The notes under the pieces are model-generated. The model searched no databases and was not told the DNA's origin. It worked only from the letters and a program-made list of their open reading frames with translations. Both the position numbers and the translations under genes were made by a program. Below are positions 31,434 through 34,372 of a stretch of 34,372 nucleotides of DNA, piece by piece. The DNA comes from Anaerolineae bacterium (GTDB taxonomy: Bacteria > Chloroflexota > Anaerolineae > JACIWP01): contig JAPWUQ010000006.1 of the NCBI GenBank assembly GCA_028275445.1, forward strand, positions 1 through 34,372, in the 5' to 3' direction. How positions within the stretch are numbered: position 1 is the first letter of the stretch; each line of letters opens with the position of its first letter.

Positions 31434-32861
31434 TCAATATGCTCCCTCTCCCAAAAGGACATGGGGGATGGTGCGCAGAAGGATCATCAGGTCCAGCGCC
31501 GGCGACCAGTTCTGAATGTAATATAAATCCAGGAGCGCCATTTCATCAAACGTGAGATTACTGCGCCCGCTGACCTGCGGCAGGCCGGTCATGCCGGGGC
31601 GCACCGACAGGCGCCGGCGGTGCCAGGGCTGATACTGCTCCACCTCCCGCGGCAGGGGCGGCCGCGGCCCGACCAGGCTCATATCACCGCGCAGGACGTT
31701 GATGAGCTGGGGCAGTTCGTCCAAGCTGGTGCGGCGCAGGAACCTGCCGACGCGGGTGCGGCGCGGGTCATCCCGTATCTTGAACAGCGGGCCGACCGCC
31801 TCGTTGCGGTCTTCCAGCTCAGCCAGCCGGCTTTCGGCGTCCGCCACCATGGAGCGGAACTTGTACATGGTGAAAGGCCGGCCGTCCTTGCCGACGCGCG
31901 TCTGGGCGAAGAGCACCGGCCCCGGCGAATCCAGCTTGATGGCCAGTGCGATGAGGGCCATCAGCGGGGACAACAGCAGAAGGGCCGTGCCGGCCACCAG
32001 GATATCCATCGCCCGCTTGACCACATATTTCCAGCCGCTGATGCCCTGATCGCGCATGCTGAGGATGGGGATGCCGTTGAGGTTTTCAATCTCCACCTTG
32101 CTCAGCCGCATCTGAAAGAGGTCCGGCACCAGGCGGGCGCGCACCGCATACTGCTCGCACAGCGAGAGGATGCTCATGATTTTGCGATGATACATCCAGG
32201 GTAGGGTGATGATGACTTCGTCAATCGCCAGTTCCTTGAACAGGCGGGGCAACTGGTCGGTGCTCCCCAGGCCCTTGAATGGGCCGACATCGTGGTTTCC
32301 CTTATCGGGGTTGTCGTCCACGAAGCCGACCACTTCGTATCCCAGGTCTGGCTCGGCCATCAGGTTGGCCATGATGGAGCGCCCCACCTCGCCGGCGCCC
32401 ACGATGAGCACCCGGTCCACGCCCAGCCCCAGCCGGCGCAGGCGCCCGATGATGATCCCCCGCACCAACCGCGCCAGGCTCAGCAGGACAATGATCAGCA
32501 CCGCGGCGTAGACAAAGATCAGGCGCGAGTAATACAGCGGCTGGAGGAAAAAGGTGATGAAGACCATCACCATAATGCCGGTAGTGGTGCCGTTCAGGAT
32601 GGCATACACCTCGCCCAGCCACCCCTGCCCTCGCCTTCGATCATACACCCCTTCGATCTTGAAGGCAATCAGCAGGATGATCGTCAGCAGAACCGCTATC
32701 GGCAGGTACGCCTCGTACGAGACGTAGTAGGCATCCTCCACCGCTTTGAACCACTGCAGTTCATAGCGGATGCCGTACGCCAGGCCAAAGGCCAGGTTGA
32801 TGAGTGGGATGTCCACGAGGGCGGTGATCCAGGAAAGCAGGCGGTGATAGCGCGTGGACAT
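31434..32861 (-). CDS. Polyprenyl glycosylphosphotransferase (initiating sugar transferase, WbaP/CpsE type)
   Basis: It would transfer a sugar phosphate from a UDP-sugar to undecaprenyl phosphate, the first step of lipid-linked glycan assembly at the inner leaflet. The 475-residue protein has four N-terminal membrane segments (about 10-30, 50-67, 90-108, 113-130), then a CoA-binding-like Rossmann domain ('VLIVGAGEVGRSIM', 151-164). A fifth membrane element (about 285-308) leads into the bacterial sugar-transferase domain: 'KRAMDILVAG', 'TMYKFRSM', catalytic 'SLDELPQLINV' (Asp381, Glu382) and 'SLVGPRPPLP'. I start it at ATG 32861 behind 'aaaggg'; the track's 32987 extends into the GT4 gene. 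The GT4 stop is one base upstream, so the pair is coupled. It is probably the starter of the glycan to which the 7424-13453 genes also contribute. Confidence 0.93.
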   Translation of the reverse strand: MSTRYHRLLSWITALVDIPLINLAFGLAYGIRYELQWFKAVEDAYYVSYEAYLPIAVLLTIILLIAFKIEGVYDRRRGQGWLGEVYAILNGTTTGIMVMVFITFFLQPLYYSRLIFVYAAVLIIVLLSLARLVRGIIIGRLRRLGLGVDRVLIVGAGEVGRSIMANLMAEPDLGYEVVGFVDDNPDKGNHDVGPFKGLGSTDQLPRLFKELAIDEVIITLPWMYHRKIMSILSLCEQYAVRARLVPDLFQMRLSKVEIENLNGIPILSMRDQGISGWKYVVKRAMDILVAGTALLLLSPLMALIALAIKLDSPGPVLFAQTRVGKDGRPFTMYKFRSMVADAESRLAELEDRNEAVGPLFKIRDDPRRTRVGRFLRRTSLDELPQLINVLRGDMSLVGPRPPLPREVEQYQPWHRRRLSVRPGMTGLPQVSGRSNLTFDEMALLDLYYIQNWSPALDLMILLRTIPHVLLGEGAY

Positions 32862-32862
32862 C

Positions 32863-34035
32863 TTACGCCCTTTCCTTTCCCAGCACTTGGCGATATATCG
32901 CTGTGGTCTCCTGTGCGGCGCGCTGCCAGGAGAAAGCCGCGGCACGCCGCCGGCCCTTATCGGCCAGGACGCGCCGTGCTTCCTCATCCCGCAGAAGCTC
33001 GTGCATCGCCTGCGCGATGGCCGCCGGCTCCTCCGGGTTCACCAGCACGCCGGCATCCCCCACCACCTCGGGCAGGGACGAACGGTCCGACACCACCACC
33101 GCCGTGCCGCAGGCCATCGCCTCCAGCGGCGGCAGGCCGAACCCTTCGTAGAAAGACGGATAGACGAACAGGGTCGCGGCATTATACAGGAAGGGAAGCT
33201 CGTCCGCCGGCACATAGCCGGTGAAGACCACCCGCTCCATCAGCTCCGCACGCTGTACAGCCTGATACACGTCCTGATAGTACCATCCTTTGGCGCCGGC
33301 AATGACCAACGCCGGCGGTTCTCCCGCTCCCCGCGGCCAACCGGCGGCCAGCAAGCGGTAGGCCTCGATGAGGCCGGCGATATTTTTGCGGGGTTCCAAT
33401 GTCCCGACAAAGAGCACGAACCGCTCGGGCAGTCCTCTGCGCCGGCGGTACTCCTCCACCACCTCCGCCGGCAGGGGGCGGTACGTCTCATCCACCCCGC
33501 AGTACACGACCGCCACACGGCGCGCGTCCAAGCCCAGCAGGCGCACTGCGTCCCGCTTGGTGCTCTCGGAAATCACGATGACCCGATCTGCCCGCCGCGC
33601 GGAAAGCCGCGTGAACATGCTCAGATATAAACGATTATACACCCGGAAACGTTCCGGGAACAAAAGGAAGCTCAGGTCAAAGACGGTGACCACCGTCGGG
33701 CCGCGCCAGGCCAGCGGCGCCACAAAGGCCAGGGCATGGAGGAGATTGTGCCGGCCGGCGTACAACCACCACGGCAGGACCACTTGCTCCCAAGGGATGC
33801 GCGCCAGCGGGTGATGGGTGGGCCAGCGGGTGTAGCGCACCCGCATACCGGCCGGCGCCGGCCATGCCCGCTCGTGGGTGAACACCTCATAATCCATGCC
33901 GGCGTCCGCCGCCGGCAGATGCCGCAGGAGATTATCCATATAGGAGCTGATGCCGGCACTGCGGTACGTCGGCGATAGGGACAGCAGTTGGGCGTTCAGC
34001 GCGACAATGGGGCGTTCCCCCGGCAGAGCGGCCAT
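32863..34035 (-). CDS. GT4 glycosyltransferase (mannosyltransferase-like)
   Basis: This 390-residue GT-B-fold retaining glycosyltransferase has the acceptor-domain opening 'RSAGISSYMDNLLRHLP' near the N terminus, a central 'ADRVIVISESTKRDAVRLLG', and the donor domain from about residue 200 ('FVLFVGTLEPRKNIAGLI'). It contains the classic E-x7-E in 'EGFGLPPLEAMACG'. The 'VGTLEPRKN' form is common in WbaZ/mannosyl- or rhamnosyltransferase-like enzymes that use GDP or UDP sugars. ATG 34035 shares a base with the upstream stop (TGATG), with 'ggagg' at suitable spacing; the track's GTG is one codon earlier. It is followed at once by the initiating sugar transferase. The donor and linkage are not predictable by eye. 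Confidence 0.9.
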   Translation of the reverse strand: MAALPGERPIVALNAQLLSLSPTYRSAGISSYMDNLLRHLPAADAGMDYEVFTHERAWPAPAGMRVRYTRWPTHHPLARIPWEQVVLPWWLYAGRHNLLHALAFVAPLAWRGPTVVTVFDLSFLLFPERFRVYNRLYLSMFTRLSARRADRVIVISESTKRDAVRLLGLDARRVAVVYCGVDETYRPLPAEVVEEYRRRRGLPERFVLFVGTLEPRKNIAGLIEAYRLLAAGWPRGAGEPPALVIAGAKGWYYQDVYQAVQRAELMERVVFTGYVPADELPFLYNAATLFVYPSFYEGFGLPPLEAMACGTAVVVSDRSSLPEVVGDAGVLVNPEEPAAIAQAMHELLRDEEARRVLADKGRRRAAAFSWQRAAQETTAIYRQVLGKERA

Positions 34036-34372
34036 CACACCCCTCCGCCGGCGGCCGGCCCGGCCGCCATCACTGCTTGATACACGTCATACGTCTGGGC
34101 GGCGATCCGCTCCTGGGTGAAATGCGCCAGCACCCGCTCCCGGCCGGCGCGCCCCAGGCGCAGGCGCTCCTCCGGATGGCCGGCCAAATACGCCAGATGC
34201 TCGCCCAGTGCCCGGGCATCCCCTTCGGGGAAGAGCAGGCCGGCGCCGCCAATCACGCGCGGGATCTCGCCGCAGTCGGAGCCGACGACTGCCACCTCCA
34301 TCGCCATGGCCTCGATGAGCACCCGCCCGAACTGCTCCATCCAATTGGGCCGGCGCAGGGAGGGGAGCACCA
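34035..34372 (-). CDS. GT4 glycosyltransferase, C-terminal fragment (continues beyond window)
   Basis: Only the last 111 or so residues are present. 'RPNWMEQFGRVLIEAMA' contains the donor-site E-x7-E of GT4 enzymes, followed by 'VGSDCGEIPRVIGGAGLLFPEGD' and a helical tail. The GTG that the ORF track uses as a start is an internal Val codon of the typical 'VLPS...EQFGRVLIEA' strand, so the true start is beyond 34372. The stop overlaps the next gene, so the fragment belongs to the same minus-strand glycan operon. Confidence 0.9.
   Translation of the reverse strand, partial: VLPSLRRPNWMEQFGRVLIEAMAMEVAVVGSDCGEIPRVIGGAGLLFPEGDARALGEHLAYLAGHPEERLRLGRAGRERVLAHFTQERIAAQTYDVYQAVMAAGPAAGGGV

Overview
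The window is high-GC bacterial chromosome, densely packed, with about 28 protein-coding genes and no stretch longer than about 200 bp without a gene. I see no rRNA, tRNA, CRISPR array, transposase or integrase. Gene content points to a cell with peptidoglycan, an exported polysaccharide and an anaerobe-leaning accessory metabolism. My best guess at lineage is Chloroflexota (Anaerolineae-like). The reasons are the style of the large membrane glycosyltransferase with an extracytoplasmic beta-sandwich tail, the LVIVD propeller protein, the PspC/LiaI-type membrane genes and the 'ccccttcccc...ggggaagggg' intergenic repeats. This is inference, not proof.

Left edge (1-2000, minus strand): a truncated class A penicillin-binding protein, preceded in its transcript by a free-standing methionine-synthase (MetH) reactivation-domain protein. 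A promoter-bearing gap (2001-2200) separates these from a 14-gene plus-strand run that reaches 21595.

Plus-strand run, part one (2201-13453): GDP-D-rhamnose supply (rmd, gmd, a phosphohexomutase), then tatD, a long-chain polyprenyl diphosphate synthase, a GT2 and a GT4 glycosyltransferase, a GT-C membrane glycosyltransferase and a Wzy/O-antigen-ligase protein. Part two (13440-21595) follows with no gap: a cysteine-rich double-cluster ferredoxin protein, a methylaspartate ammonia-lyase with all catalytic residues I can check, an MttB-family methyltransferase without an in-frame stop, an MmgE/PrpD-family protein, and a molybdenum hydroxylase with a fused 2Fe-2S domain. I know of no described pathway that joins these five. 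It is the best candidate here for an undescribed system.

Middle (21656-28786): a minus-strand de novo NAD operon (nadC-nadA-nadB), closed by a bidirectional terminator shared with the plus-strand run. A monocistronic secreted beta-propeller gene on the plus strand comes next, then a second bidirectional terminator. After it lies a minus-strand envelope module: a protein with two PspC domains, a LiaI-like membrane protein and a small YtxH-like protein.

Right (28883-34372, minus strand): a truncated GT4, a complete GT4, a polyprenyl glycosylphosphotransferase that would start a lipid-linked glycan, a YgeY-like M20 hydrolase and purA. Polysaccharide genes therefore flank the window on both sides and probably serve one exported glycan. 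At sequence scale, the palindrome GCCGGC is strongly over-represented throughout (13 copies in the first 1320 bases). Two related hairpin elements with a GGTGAC/GTCACC core lie 8.5 kb apart, each just at or after a stop codon.
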